Below are positions 27,110 through 36,453 of a stretch of 64,000 nucleotides of DNA, in pieces. The position numbers were made by a program, and so were the translations under genes. Origin of the DNA: Amycolatopsis sp. NBC_01480 (GTDB lineage: Bacteria > Actinomycetota > Actinomycetes > Mycobacteriales > Pseudonocardiaceae); assembly GCF_036227205.1 (NCBI RefSeq), contig NZ_CP109442.1, positions 5,518,001 to 5,582,000 on the forward strand. Direction: 5' to 3'. Positions within the stretch are counted from its first letter, which is position 1. Each line of letters starts with the position of its first letter. The notes below the pieces were generated by a model that was not told the origin of the DNA, ran no database searches, and worked only from the letters and a program-made list of their open reading frames with translations.

Positions 27110-27208
27110 CAAGCTCGGTGACCACCCCTGACCGGGGGTAGGCATCGGACCCCGTCCTCCACAAGGATCGTGCAACATCCCCGTCGATTACGCCGAAGGA
27201 GAAGGAAC

Positions 27209-27616
27209 ATGACCAGCTCGCAGGAATCCAGGGCAGTCGTCAAGGAACTGTTCGACGCGATGGCAGTCGGTGACGGCCAGAAGATCGACGCGCTGCTCGC
27301 CGACGACATCGTCTGGGACTTCCCCGGCAACTTCGCCTTCTCGGGGACGCATGTCGGAAAGACAGCCGTGTTCACCGATCTCATCGGTGCCATCGACGCG
27401 CTGTACTCACCCGAGGGGCGGGCCCTCGATGTGCAGGCCATCATCGCCGACGGCCACCTCGTGGCCGCGGAATACATCGGACACAACGTCGGCAAGGACG
27501 GGAAGAAGTACGAGAACCTGTATGCCTGGTTCCTCGAAATCGCCGATGGCAGGGTGCGCAGGATCCGTACCTACACCGACACCCTGCACATCCACGAGGT
27601 CCTTTCCGAATCCTGA
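27209..27616 (+). CDS. SnoaL-like / NTF2-family protein
   Basis: 135 residues. Start ATG 27209 follows GAAGGAGAAGG, a strong ribosome binding site, and is preferred over the longer frame. RAVVKELFDAMAVGDGQKID, LLADDIVWDFPGNFAFSG and LYAWFLEIADGRVRRIRTYT are the standard SnoaL-like blocks (acidic WDFPG near the pocket mouth, closing RIRTYTDT strand). Proteins of this family beside amidohydrolases and ligases often isomerise or hydrate a ring intermediate; no specific reaction can be read. Separated by 34 bases from the amidohydrolase downstream. Confidence 0.85.
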   Translation: MTSSQESRAVVKELFDAMAVGDGQKIDALLADDIVWDFPGNFAFSGTHVGKTAVFTDLIGAIDALYSPEGRALDVQAIIADGHLVAAEYIGHNVGKDGKKYENLYAWFLEIADGRVRRIRTYTDTLHIHEVLSES

Positions 27617-27650
27617 CCGGGTGGACCACACAAAGGAGAGCTGTCGCCAC

Positions 27651-28550
27651 ATGGAGATCATCGATGCGCACCTGCATCTGCCGAGGCCCTGGTCGGAGTG
27701 GGAACACGGCGAGGAGTCGTTCCTCGACCTGCAGGCCGAGTTGCTGCTCGGGCAGATGGATGCCGCTGGCGTGGACGCCGCCGTTCTGATCAGCGATCCA
27801 CACGTCGCGCCCGCCGACTGGTGCACCGCGGTGTCCACCCGGCATCCGAGCCGTGTCGCCACGGTGCTCCTGTTCGACGAGACCGCACCCGACATCGCCG
27901 ACCAGGTGGCACATGCGCGTGAGGTGCCGGGCGTACTGGGCGTTCGCATCACCACGGCATGGCCGCCCAACAACGTCGACAGGCTCCGAGCGGGTGTGTA
28001 CGAGGGCTTGCTGAAGGCAGCCGAAAAGGACGGTGTGCCGGTGTGCGTCCTGGGTACGGGTGACCTGCCCGACGTGGCAGCGGTGGCACGGGCTCATCCG
28101 TCATTGCCGCTGATCATCGACCATCTCGGACTGAACCAGCCGCCGTTCGTGCCGGCCGACGATCCGCCGTGGCACGATCTGGAGCAACTCCTGGAGCTCG
28201 CCGAGCTGCCGAACATTTCCGTCAAGATCTCGGGGGCGCCGACGCTGGCGCGCACGTCGTACCCGTACCCGGACATCTGGCCGTACCTGGCGCGGGTGAT
28301 CGAGGCGTTCGGGGTCGACCGATGCATGTGGGGGACCGATCAGCATCGGGTGTTCGGACGCCTGCACGGCTTCGATCCGGTGCCGCGTTACCCCGGCTAC
28401 CACTCCTACGCGCAGGGTCTGCACTATCTGCTCGACAGCGACCGACTGTCGGAGTCGGACAAGACCGCGCTGTTCGGCGGCACCGCGCGGCGAGTCCTCG
28501 GCTGGGCGGCCGCGCAGGCCCCGGCAGAGGCCGCGGACGTCCCTGGCTGA
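27651..28550 (+). CDS. amidohydrolase family protein (TIM barrel)
   Basis: 299 residues. N-terminal IDAHLHL carries the HxH metal ligands; LIIDHLGLNQPPF holds the His on strand 6 and CMWGTDQHRVF the terminal Asp, as in amidohydrolase-2 enzymes such as lactone hydrolases and ring decarboxylases. ATG 27651 with AAAGGAGAG 12 bases upstream. Unlike the enzyme at 6229 it keeps the HxH motif, so it is a different subgroup. Placed between the SnoaL-like protein and two transporters in a codirectional run, which suggests cleavage or decarboxylation of the pathway substrate. Confidence 0.87.
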   Translation: MEIIDAHLHLPRPWSEWEHGEESFLDLQAELLLGQMDAAGVDAAVLISDPHVAPADWCTAVSTRHPSRVATVLLFDETAPDIADQVAHAREVPGVLGVRITTAWPPNNVDRLRAGVYEGLLKAAEKDGVPVCVLGTGDLPDVAAVARAHPSLPLIIDHLGLNQPPFVPADDPPWHDLEQLLELAELPNISVKISGAPTLARTSYPYPDIWPYLARVIEAFGVDRCMWGTDQHRVFGRLHGFDPVPRYPGYHSYAQGLHYLLDSDRLSESDKTALFGGTARRVLGWAAAQAPAEAADVPG

Positions 28551-28670
28551 CGACCAACGCGGTCATTCGGCGGCGGCCGACCGTCGGCTCCACGACGCGG
28601 GTGTGCCGCCTCCGTCGCCCTGTCATCTCTCACGCCGCGCCGAGGCGGGATATCCCGGAAGGGCCTGGAC

Positions 28671-30074
28671 ATGGCGTCCGTTCGGACACGGACCGACTAT
28701 CGAATCACCTACGTAGTGCTCTGCGTCGGGGTGGCGGCGTTCGCGTTGCTCCAGTCGCTGGTCAACCCGGTGCTTCCCACCATCCAGGCCGAACTGCACA
28801 CCGATCAGTCCACCGTGTCCTGGGTCCTGACGACATACCTGCTCTCGGCGTCGGTGTTCACCCCGATCACCGGCCGGATCGGGGACCGTGTCGGCAAGAA
28901 CCGGATGCTCGTCGTGACCCTCGCTGGGCTTGCGGCCGGGTCGTTCCTGGCTGCCGTTTCCACCAGCATCAGCGTGCTGATCGTCGCCCGCGTGATCCAG
29001 GGGCTCGGGGGCGGTGTCCTGCCGCTGAGCTTCGCCATCATCCGCGACGAGTTCCCGAAGGCGCGGATTCCCGGAGCCGTGGGGACCATCAGCGCACTGG
29101 TCTCGGCGGGCGGCGGCATCGGGTTGATCCTGGCCGGACCAATCGTGGAGGTTCTCGGGTATCGATGGCTGTTCTGGATCCCGATGGTGATCACGACTGT
29201 CGCGGTCGTCGCCGCCGCCGTCGCCGTGCCCGCGTCACCCGGGAGGAGTGAGGTGAGCGTGAATCCCATGACGGCTCTGTTGATTTCGGGCGGGCTGGTG
29301 ACACTCCTGCTCGGCGTCGTCCAAGGGGGGAGCTGGGGCTGGGCCTCGCCGCGGGTCCTGGGTCTCCTCGGAATCGGCATCGTGCTGCTGGTGGCCTGGG
29401 TCCTGGCGGAGTCCGCCAGTGCCCACCCGCTCATCGACATGAACATCATGCGCATCCCCACCGTCTGGACCGTCAATGTGGCAGCCCTGTTCGTCGGAAT
29501 GGGGATGTACTCGATGTTCGCTGTGCTGCCGCCGTTACTGCAGACACCGAGGTCGACGGGATACGGATTCGGTGCCTCGGTCACCGTGTCCGGCATCATC
29601 CTGCTTCCCCAGACCGTCGGCAGCTTCGCCGGCGGCATCCTCGCCGGGCGGCTCACCGGCAAGGTGGGGTCGAAACCCCTCTTGGTCGTCGGCACCTGTC
29701 TGATGACGGCGAGCATGCTCGTCCTCGGCCTGGCTCACACGCGACTCTGGGCGGTACTGGTCGGCGGCGGACTGCTCGGGGTCGCGATCGGCCTTGCCTT
29801 CGCCGCCATGGCCACTCTTGTCGTCTCCGCCGTTCCGCTGAGCCAGACAGGCGTCGCGTCGGGGATGAACGCCAACATCCGCACCGTCGGCGGCGCGATG
29901 GGAACGGCGGTCGTCACTGCTGTGCTGACCGCCGGTCCGGGATCGGGTGGGCTGGGCTTCACGCGTGCGTTCTTCATTCTGGCGGCTGCCTCGGCCGCCG
30001 CCACGCTGGTCGCCATTCTGGTGTCCGTCTGCACGGACGTGGTCGATTCGAACGGCGCCCTCAATCGGGGGTAG
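28671..30074 (+). CDS. MFS transporter, DHA2 drug:H+ antiporter type
   Basis: 467 residues with about 14 hydrophobic segments, characteristic of the 14-TM EmrB/QacA group. Motif A region GRIGDRVGKNRML lies between TM2 and TM3; motif C-like GGGIGLILAGPIVEVLGYRW is in TM5, typical of exporters. ATG with GGAAGG nine bases upstream. Exports a toxic compound or pathway intermediate in exchange for protons; substrate not deducible. Between amidohydrolase and a second MFS importer, same strand. Confidence 0.9.
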   Translation: MASVRTRTDYRITYVVLCVGVAAFALLQSLVNPVLPTIQAELHTDQSTVSWVLTTYLLSASVFTPITGRIGDRVGKNRMLVVTLAGLAAGSFLAAVSTSISVLIVARVIQGLGGGVLPLSFAIIRDEFPKARIPGAVGTISALVSAGGGIGLILAGPIVEVLGYRWLFWIPMVITTVAVVAAAVAVPASPGRSEVSVNPMTALLISGGLVTLLLGVVQGGSWGWASPRVLGLLGIGIVLLVAWVLAESASAHPLIDMNIMRIPTVWTVNVAALFVGMGMYSMFAVLPPLLQTPRSTGYGFGASVTVSGIILLPQTVGSFAGGILAGRLTGKVGSKPLLVVGTCLMTASMLVLGLAHTRLWAVLVGGGLLGVAIGLAFAAMATLVVSAVPLSQTGVASGMNANIRTVGGAMGTAVVTAVLTAGPGSGGLGFTRAFFILAAASAAATLVAILVSVCTDVVDSNGALNRG

Positions 30075-30182
30075 GCGGCGCGGGTTCGGCTCGGCCACCA
30101 TCCAGAAACCGTGTCCGACGCGGACTCGCGCCAGATCATGGGGAAATCCTGCGGTACTTCACCGTCGAAGTAGGGAGCAGAC

Positions 30183-31541
30183 ATGATCCGCGACATGATC
30201 GATACCCACCCAATGAGCAGATACCAGCTGCGCGTTGTGGCGTTCTGTTGCATCCTGGCCGCCGCGGAGGGCTACGACATCCTCGTGATGTCCTTCGCCG
30301 CATCCGGGGCCGCGGCGGAGTGGGGTCTGCGCAGCTCCCAGCTCGGGCTCCTGCTCAGCTCGGGCCTGATCGGCATGGCCGTCGGGTCGGCAGTGCTCGC
30401 GCCGTTTGCCGACCGGATCGGACGCCGCCGGTTGTCGCTGTTCTGCCTGCTCGCCATCAACGCGGGCATGACGATCGGCACGTTCTCCGCCGACGCGGTG
30501 CAACTGGGCGCCGCCCGCGTCCTTACCGGGCTCGGCATCGGTGGCCTCGCAGCCGGCCTCCCGGTACTGGTCGCGGAATTCGCTCCGCAGGCCCGCCGAG
30601 CGACGATGATCGCCCTGCTCACCACAGGCACACCCCTGGGCGGGGTGGTCGGTGGTCTGGTCGCCACCAGCACATTCGGCTGGCGCGCCCTGTTCGCCGT
30701 CGGCATGGGACTGACCCTGTTGATGATGGTGTTCGCGCTCTGGCTGATGCCGGAGTCGCTCGAGTACCTTGCCGCGAAGAACCCGCCCCGAGCGCTCGAG
30801 CGGATCAACGGGCTCCTGCCCAAAATGGGACTCGCGCCGCTCGCGGCGATGCCCGTCGCGGACAGCGCCGCGGCCGCCCGCACCGGTACCGTGCGGGCCA
30901 TTTTCTCCGGGCGCACTGGGGTTCTGACCGCGCTGCTCTGGCTGGCGTTCTTCATCGCGACCGCGTCCTACTACTTCGCCGCGAGCTGGACACCGCGTCT
31001 CCTCGTGGAAAGTGGCCTCTCCAAAGGACAGGCCGCGACTGGCGGGCTGTTGCTCAGCCTCGGCGGGGTGATCGCCACGGTCGGGTTCGCACTCCTGGCG
31101 CTGAAGGCAGACAAACGCCGACTGACGAGCGCCGGCTTCATCGGGTGTGCGATCGCCTTCGCCGCGGTGAGCGCGGTCATGCACGGCGGGCTCGTGGGCG
31201 TCCTCCTGACCACGACGTTTCTGGGTCTGTTCCTCAACGCGGCCGGAGCCGGCATGTACACCATCGCCCCGGACATCTACCCCGCCAACGTTCGGGCGAC
31301 AGCCATGGGCTGGGCGGCGACCGCGGCACGAATCGGGGGCATCCTCGCGCCGGCGCTCGTCGGGGTGCTCCTCGATCTCCAGTGGACCCCGCGCGTGCTG
31401 TTCCTCCTGTTCGCTGCGCCGACCTTGGTGGCCGCGATCGCGGTCGTCGTCCGTACGCGCCCGTCCAACCCCGTCGCAGCGACGCCCCCGTCCGGCACAC
31501 CGTCCGAGACCGCGTCGTCTGCGGAGACCGCGTCCTCGTAG
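30183..31541 (+). CDS. MFS transporter, aromatic acid:H+ symporter (AAHS) type
   Basis: 452 residues, 12 hydrophobic segments. AAEGYDILVMSFAA in TM1 matches the conserved D of AAHS importers, followed by motif A ADRIGRRRLSLFCL and the later PDIYPANVRATAMGWAAT. Family members (PcaK, BenK, GenK) import protocatechuate, benzoate or gentisate. GGAG precedes the ATG by five bases. With the acyl-CoA ligase immediately downstream, uptake of an aromatic acid followed by CoA activation is the simplest reading. The last 25 residues are Ala/Thr/Ser-rich. Confidence 0.88.
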   Translation: MIRDMIDTHPMSRYQLRVVAFCCILAAAEGYDILVMSFAASGAAAEWGLRSSQLGLLLSSGLIGMAVGSAVLAPFADRIGRRRLSLFCLLAINAGMTIGTFSADAVQLGAARVLTGLGIGGLAAGLPVLVAEFAPQARRATMIALLTTGTPLGGVVGGLVATSTFGWRALFAVGMGLTLLMMVFALWLMPESLEYLAAKNPPRALERINGLLPKMGLAPLAAMPVADSAAAARTGTVRAIFSGRTGVLTALLWLAFFIATASYYFAASWTPRLLVESGLSKGQAATGGLLLSLGGVIATVGFALLALKADKRRLTSAGFIGCAIAFAAVSAVMHGGLVGVLLTTTFLGLFLNAAGAGMYTIAPDIYPANVRATAMGWAATAARIGGILAPALVGVLLDLQWTPRVLFLLFAAPTLVAAIAVVVRTRPSNPVAATPPSGTPSETASSAETASS

Positions 31542-31613
31542 ATCGAACAACCGCGATGATCGCCATCGCCTGGTTCTGGCCGAACACCACACAAGCGAAT
31601 TGAGGAGGCTCCT

Positions 31614-33356
31614 GTGCTGGAAGCCGCAAACGCCCCGTCGGGAAATACCGACTTGGACTCTCCCGCGACGCTCGCGTATCGAGTGGCACGCGACAAGCTG
31701 CTCGCCGCGCGGGAAGCACACGCCGATGCAGTCGCAGACTTCGCATGGCCGGCCGTCGGCGACACGTTCAACTGGGCGATCGACTGGTTCGATGCCGCGG
31801 CCCGACGCTCCGACCGCCCGGCCCTGATCATCGTGGAGGCGGACGGCAGCCGGACGCAGATCTCGTATCCGGAGATGGCGGCCAGATCCAACCAGGTCGC
31901 CAGGTGGCTCTCGAAACTCGGTGTTCGGCGTGGTGACAGCGTTCTGCTCATGCTCGGCAACCAAGTCGAGCTGTGGGAGTCCATGTTGGCGGTCATGAAG
32001 TTGGGCGCCGTCATCATGCCGACGACACCGGCGCTCGGTTCCGCGAACCTCATCGGCCGTGTCGAACGAGGCCAGGCCAAGCACGTGATCGTGGCTGCCG
32101 GCGATGCGGAGAAGTTCGACGCGGTTCCGGGCGCGTACACACGTGTCATCGTCGGCGGCACCCGCCCGGGTTGGGCTGGTTACGCTGAGGCAGAGGCATG
32201 CAATTCAGCTTCGCTCCCGCACCCTGAGACGAAGCCGGGCGACCGGTTGCTGCTGTATTTCACCTCGGGAACCACGAGCAGTCCGAAGCTGGTGGAGCAC
32301 ACCCAGGTCTCGTATCCGGTCGGCCATCTGAGCACGATGTACTGGCTCGGGCTGCAACCCGACGACGTTCACCTGAACATCAGCTCGCCCGGATGGGCCA
32401 AGCACGCCTGGAGCTGCTTCTTCGCGCCGTGGATCGCGGAAGCAACGGTCTTCATCTACAACTACGGACGGTTCGATGCTCATGCGCTGCTGGAGCAGAT
32501 CCGGACCAGCGGGATCACCACGTTCTGCGCTCCGCCAACGGTGTGGCGGATGCTCATCCAAGCGGACCTCTCTGCGGGCCCCGGCGGCCTGCGCGAAGTC
32601 ATCGCCGCTGGAGAGCCGTTGAACCCCGAGGTGATCGACCAGATACAGCAGGCGTGGTCGCGCACGCTCCGCGACGGGTTCGGTCAGACGGAGACGACCG
32701 CAGCGATCGGGAACACCCCGGGCTCTGTCGTGAAGCCGGGGTCCATGGGGCGGCCACTGCCCGGATGCCCAGTCGTCCTCATCGATCCGGAGACCGGTGA
32801 GCTCGCGGACGAGGGCGAGATCTGTATCGATCTGTCGCGGCATCCAGTCAACCTCATGAGTGGATATCAGGGCGATCCCGAACGCGCCGCGGAAGCGATG
32901 ACCGGCGGCTACTACCACACCGGCGACACGGCATCCCGGGACAGCGACGGCTACATCACCTACATCGGCCGTACCGATGACGTGTTCAAGGCCTCGGACT
33001 ACAAGATCAGCCCGTTCGAGCTCGAGAGCGTGCTCATCGAGCACCCCGCCGTCGTCGAGGTTGCAGTGGTTCCTGCGCCTGACCCGGTCCGCCTCGCCGT
33101 TCCGAAGGCCTATGTCGCACTGGCCGACGAGTGGAACCCGACGGCGGAGACCGCGCTATCGATTCTCCGCTATGCCCGCGAGAATCTGGCGCCGTTCCTC
33201 CGCGTCCGCCGCATCGAGTTTTGCGATCTCCCCAAGACGACGTCGGGCAAGATCCGCCGCGTCGAGCTCCGCGCACGCGAACGCGAGCAGGCGGACGGTC
33301 CGTCCCAGGCAGGGTGGCGGGACGACCAGTTCCCCGAGCTTCGGGGGAGGTCGTAA
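31614..33356 (+). CDS. acyl-CoA synthetase (medium-chain/aromatic acid CoA ligase-like)
   Basis: 580-residue adenylate-forming enzyme. LLLYFTSGTTSSPKLVEHT is the P-loop-like A3 motif; DGFGQTETTAAI is A5; GGYYHTGDTASRDSDGYITY is A7 and IGRTDDVFKASDYKISPFEL the A8 hinge. The PKTTSGKIRRVELR motif at A10 has the catalytic Lys. Most like ACSM-type medium-chain and aryl acid ligases, which make acyl-AMP then acyl-CoA. GTG start behind GAGGAGG. Last gene of the plus-strand cluster. A C-terminal fragment of a close paralogue occurs at 53398. Confidence 0.92.
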   Translation: MLEAANAPSGNTDLDSPATLAYRVARDKLLAAREAHADAVADFAWPAVGDTFNWAIDWFDAAARRSDRPALIIVEADGSRTQISYPEMAARSNQVARWLSKLGVRRGDSVLLMLGNQVELWESMLAVMKLGAVIMPTTPALGSANLIGRVERGQAKHVIVAAGDAEKFDAVPGAYTRVIVGGTRPGWAGYAEAEACNSASLPHPETKPGDRLLLYFTSGTTSSPKLVEHTQVSYPVGHLSTMYWLGLQPDDVHLNISSPGWAKHAWSCFFAPWIAEATVFIYNYGRFDAHALLEQIRTSGITTFCAPPTVWRMLIQADLSAGPGGLREVIAAGEPLNPEVIDQIQQAWSRTLRDGFGQTETTAAIGNTPGSVVKPGSMGRPLPGCPVVLIDPETGELADEGEICIDLSRHPVNLMSGYQGDPERAAEAMTGGYYHTGDTASRDSDGYITYIGRTDDVFKASDYKISPFELESVLIEHPAVVEVAVVPAPDPVRLAVPKAYVALADEWNPTAETALSILRYARENLAPFLRVRRIEFCDLPKTTSGKIRRVELRAREREQADGPSQAGWRDDQFPELRGRS

Positions 33357-34295
33357 CGTCGGCTTCGCCGTGTATGGCAGTCGTCGCTACGCTTCCTTGG
33401 CGTTCCCGGATTACTCGGGTAGCGGCGGGCGCTGCGGCCTTCGCCCCCGCAGCGCCGCCCGGGCGACGACCGCGACGGCAGATCGACTCGTCCAGCCCGA
33501 AGCCCTGCACGGCCGCCGGGTCAAACCCACACCCGAGATCGCGAACCACGACCGCAGCGCCGCTCTTGTGGTCCCTCGCGACAACTTCAACGGAAGTCGT
33601 TTCTGCGTGCCGTAGCACGTTGGTCAAAGCTTCCCGAACAGCACTTGCCAGCTCAACAACGACTGGTGGCCGTAACTCCACCGACAGTCGCGTCACGTCG
33701 AGGACCACTGTGAGCCCCTTGGCCGCGAACTCATCGACGAGGATATGCAGGCGGTCTACGAATCCCGCGACGCATAGTGCCTCATCCTCCCGAAGAGCCT
33801 GGCTCAGCGCGTTCGCCTCGGTCTTGGCGAGGCGACCGATCTCGGTTAGCTCAGCGACCCCTCTGGAGTGCGGGTCCCCAGTGCGCTGCACGATCTGAGC
33901 GAGCGTCTGAAGCACAGTGTCGTGTAGATCGCGAAGAGCATGCACGCGTTCCTCGGCGCGCCCCGTTCGCAGCCACTCGGGCCTCGGCGAGCCTGGAGCC
34001 GCGGTGTGCCATCGCACGAATGACGAGCAGCACGACGACACCGGCAATCAGCCAGCCCAGCCCGACCAAGGACTTGGACTGCACCGACAGCAGTGAGCGG
34101 CGCGTCGTTGACAAGCGCCAAGGCAAACTGCATTGCAACGCCAGCCACAACGAACGCGATACCCATCCGTAGCCCTCGAAGGCACGTCCAGACAACCACC
34201 GTTCCCATCGTGTACATCCAGAAGACGTCTCGCCCTGGCAGCAAGAATGTGTGTGCGGGCAGTGAGGTTCCCCCCGGGATCCGGACACCGGGGTT

Positions 34296-35180
34296 TTATG
34301 CCGCGAGGGCGATAGGTTGACGATAGCTGATGCGGGTTTCGTGGGGTGTTCGGTATCCGAGTGTCGAATGTAGACGGTCGTGGTTGTAGTAGCTGAGGTA
34401 GGCGAACACTGCCCGGCGGGCGTCGTCGCGGGTGGCCCAGACTTGGGTCCCGATCTCGGTTTTGAGGGTCGCGAAGAACGACTCGGCGACGGCGTTGTCG
34501 TAGCACGACCCGACCCGCCCCATCGACGGCCGCATACCCGCCGCCGTGAGTGCGGCGCGGAAGGTCGAGGAGGTGTACTGGGAACCACGATCGGAGTGGA
34601 AGATCGCATCAGCACTGGTCAGACCACGTCCCACGGCGAGATCGACCGCATCGCATACCAACTCGGCACGCATGTGCTCAGCCATCGCGTGACCGGCCGC
34701 TTCCCGGGTATGCAGGTCCAGCACGGTCGCCAGATACAACCATCCTTCCTGGGTGGGCAGGTAGGTGATGTCGCCGACGAACCGCTCGCCGGGAGCGTCG
34801 GCGGTGAAGTCCCGGCTGATCAGGTCTGGTGCCGGTGCGGCGGTCGTGTCCTGCTTGGTCAGGGACCGGCGGCGCCGGCGGGTCAGCCCGACGATCCGGC
34901 GCTGGCGCATGATCCGTTCAACGCGTTTGTGGTTGACCACCCGGCCCCGGCGGCGCAGTTCGACGGTGACCCGCGGGCAGCCGTAGCGCCCACGGTGCTC
35001 GGTGTGGACCTCGGCGATCTCGGTGGCCAGTTCCTCCTCGGTCGCGGCGTGCGCGGCCCTGACAGGGGCGGCTGCGATCCATTCGTAGAACCCGGGGCGG
35101 CGGACACCCAGGACCCGGCACAGCAGTGCGACAGCGAAGCTGGCGCGGTGTTCGGAGATGAACCGGTAGCTGCAGGTCAA
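34296..35180 (-). CDS. IS3-family transposase OrfB
   Basis: 294 residues, rve integrase fold. HTH_21-like RYGCPRVTVELRRRGRVVNH; catalytic FVGDITYLP (Asp), IFHSDRGSQYTSSTFR (Asp) and YDNAVAESFFATLKTEIG (Glu). The start overlaps the orfA stop by four bases, consistent with production of an OrfAB fusion by -1 frameshifting, as in IS3 relatives. Identical at protein level to 46354-47238. Confidence 0.93.
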   Translation of the reverse strand: MTCSYRFISEHRASFAVALLCRVLGVRRPGFYEWIAAAPVRAAHAATEEELATEIAEVHTEHRGRYGCPRVTVELRRRGRVVNHKRVERIMRQRRIVGLTRRRRRSLTKQDTTAAPAPDLISRDFTADAPGERFVGDITYLPTQEGWLYLATVLDLHTREAAGHAMAEHMRAELVCDAVDLAVGRGLTSADAIFHSDRGSQYTSSTFRAALTAAGMRPSMGRVGSCYDNAVAESFFATLKTEIGTQVWATRDDARRAVFAYLSYYNHDRLHSTLGYRTPHETRISYRQPIALAA

Positions 35181-35464
35181 CGACCCATCTCCTTCGCGAA
35201 ATAGGCGGCCGCTTTCCGCAGAATCTCCTTCTCCACCTCCAGTTCCGCCACCCGCTTACGCAGTGTCCGCAGCTCGTCCTGATCGGCGCCCGACACAGCG
35301 GACGGTTGCCCGGCCTGCTTCTCGGCGGTCTTGACCCAGTTGCGCAGGGTCTCGTGGTTCACGCCCAGGTCGCGGGCGACCTGGCGCAGCGGACGATCAG
35401 AGTTGCGGACCAACTCGACTGCGTCCTTGCGGAACTGCTCGGGATACTTCGACGGACGTGGCAC
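35177..35464 (-). CDS. IS3-family transposase OrfA
   Basis: 95 residues: helix-turn-helix (YPEQFRKDAVELVRNSDRPL, VARDLGVNHETLRNWVKTAE) and a C-terminal leucine-zipper-like coil ELRTLRKRVAELEVEKEILR. Binds the element ends and dimerises; overlaps orfB by four bases. Identical to the copy at 47235. Confidence 0.92.
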   Translation of the reverse strand: MPRPSKYPEQFRKDAVELVRNSDRPLRQVARDLGVNHETLRNWVKTAEKQAGQPSAVSGADQDELRTLRKRVAELEVEKEILRKAAAYFAKEMGR

Positions 35465-35920
35465 CAGGACATCCTTCCCCAGACCACTGTCTGGGCTCAG
35501 AGTGTCCGGCCCGAAGGGGGAACCTCACAGCACCAACGTGGTCCAGACGTTTAACCCCACCGCGAACACCGGATCACCGATGATGGAAACACGGGATCGC
35601 AAAACATTATTGACCCGACCGTTGATCCCGCCAACTACTAGTACTGTGTTCGCCACCATGCCAATAAGTAGCGCCGCCAGGTAGGCTTCAGCAGCACTGC
35701 CAATGATGCTGTACGCACCCGCGAGTGCAGTCGGCATCATTAGCGCACGGTATCCGAACGTAGCCAGGACGAGCCAGCTTTCCGCCCGCTCGCTCATTGG
35801 TCGGGCGCGATTTAGATCGCCCTGACCCACTACCGCCGCACTCATATCTTTCTCATGACTGACAGCTGATTTTGACACGCGTCGAGGGCCATGCTCGATG
35901 AGCCTGACACGCTGGAATCT

Positions 35921-36094
35921 TCATTTCGCACCAAGAACAGTAACAATCGAATACGCCACCCCAGTCGCCGTTCCGACGACCATGATCGTCAAGAGGAGGC
36001 AGGCAAGAGCAGTTCGCACCGTTCGTCCGGTGTTTTCGCTGCTGACACGGATCGTCTTCGCAATCTCGCTGACTGCCTGAAGCAGAGCATTCAT
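35921..36094 (-). CDS. small single-pass membrane protein, unrecognised
   Basis: 57 residues: a polar N-terminus (NALLQAVSEIAKTIRVSSEN) and one hydrophobic helix (TALACLLLTIMVVGTATGVA). ATG 36094 has GGGAG six bases upstream. It lies 42 bases upstream of the histidine kinase pseudogene on the same strand and may have been its operon partner. I do not recognise the family; it could also be chance. Confidence 0.45.
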   Translation of the reverse strand: MNALLQAVSEIAKTIRVSSENTGRTVRTALACLLLTIMVVGTATGVAYSIVTVLGAK

Positions 36095-36453
36095 CGCCAC
36101 TCCCGGTGGGTTCAATGTTGTCAAGAACCATGGTGACGGAGTGCGGCCACGTGCACATCGGGAGCGGTGCCCCATCGTTGGGGGGTCGGACTACCCGGTC
36201 TGAAACTAGCTGCCACCTTAAATGATCTTGACGTGTCAGCGAACCAGGCCATCGACGGCCAACCTTGCGATCCAGGAGGCGGAACTGCCGCATCGACATA
36301 CGCCTCGCCCTGACTCTGGATCTGACACTTACGGTAGTCATTACGTGACAGTTCGAACCTGGACGCTACATGGTACAAGCCATGTAGCTACCCTGCGGCG
36401 TGGGTAGCAGTAACTCCAAACTGCGACCTCTACGAGATCAAGAAACAGTGATA
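36095..36453. other. intergenic, nothing recognised
   Basis: Lower GC than the surroundings and rich in stops on both strands. No gene or clear repeat seen. Probably holds the promoter of the small membrane protein. Confidence 0.4.

Larger units (their letters stand above)
34263..35527 (-). mobile_element. IS3-family insertion sequence, copy 1
   Basis: 1265 bases with ends TGAGGTTCCCCC and GGGGGAACCTCA, flanked by a CAG duplication (34260-34262 and 35528-35530). Carries orfA and orfB intact. Interrupts the histidine kinase gene in frame. The same element is at 46321-47585 with one visible difference in its left repeat. Confidence 0.95.
33374..35878 (-). pseudogene. sensor histidine kinase (NarL/DegS class) split by IS3 and frameshifted
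   Basis: Membrane part at 35878-35531 (LVLATFGYRALMMPTALAGA, AALLIGMVANTVLVVGGING, ending NVWTTLVL). Deleting IS3 with one CAG duplicate restores the frame into PAHTFLLPGRDVFWMYTMG, then TM segments VVWTCLRGLRMGIAFVVAG and GWLIAGVVVLLVIRAMA. The HisKA_3 phosphoacceptor box is RDLHDTVLQTLAQI; the ATPase N box is EALTNVLRHAETTSVEV and the G box VRDLGCGFDP. There are extra frameshifts near 34080 and 33960, and sequence after GFGLDESI is scrambled, so the kinase is dead. No partner response regulator is present. Confidence 0.8.

Noticed and set aside
30159..32084. 641-codon minus-strand open frame
   Set aside because: Complement of the AAHS transporter and ligase start; biased Arg/Glu/Gln composition without domains.
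34380..35204. 274-codon plus-strand frame, repeated identically at 46438-47262
   Set aside because: Identical only because both lie opposite the same IS3 orfB; no independent support.
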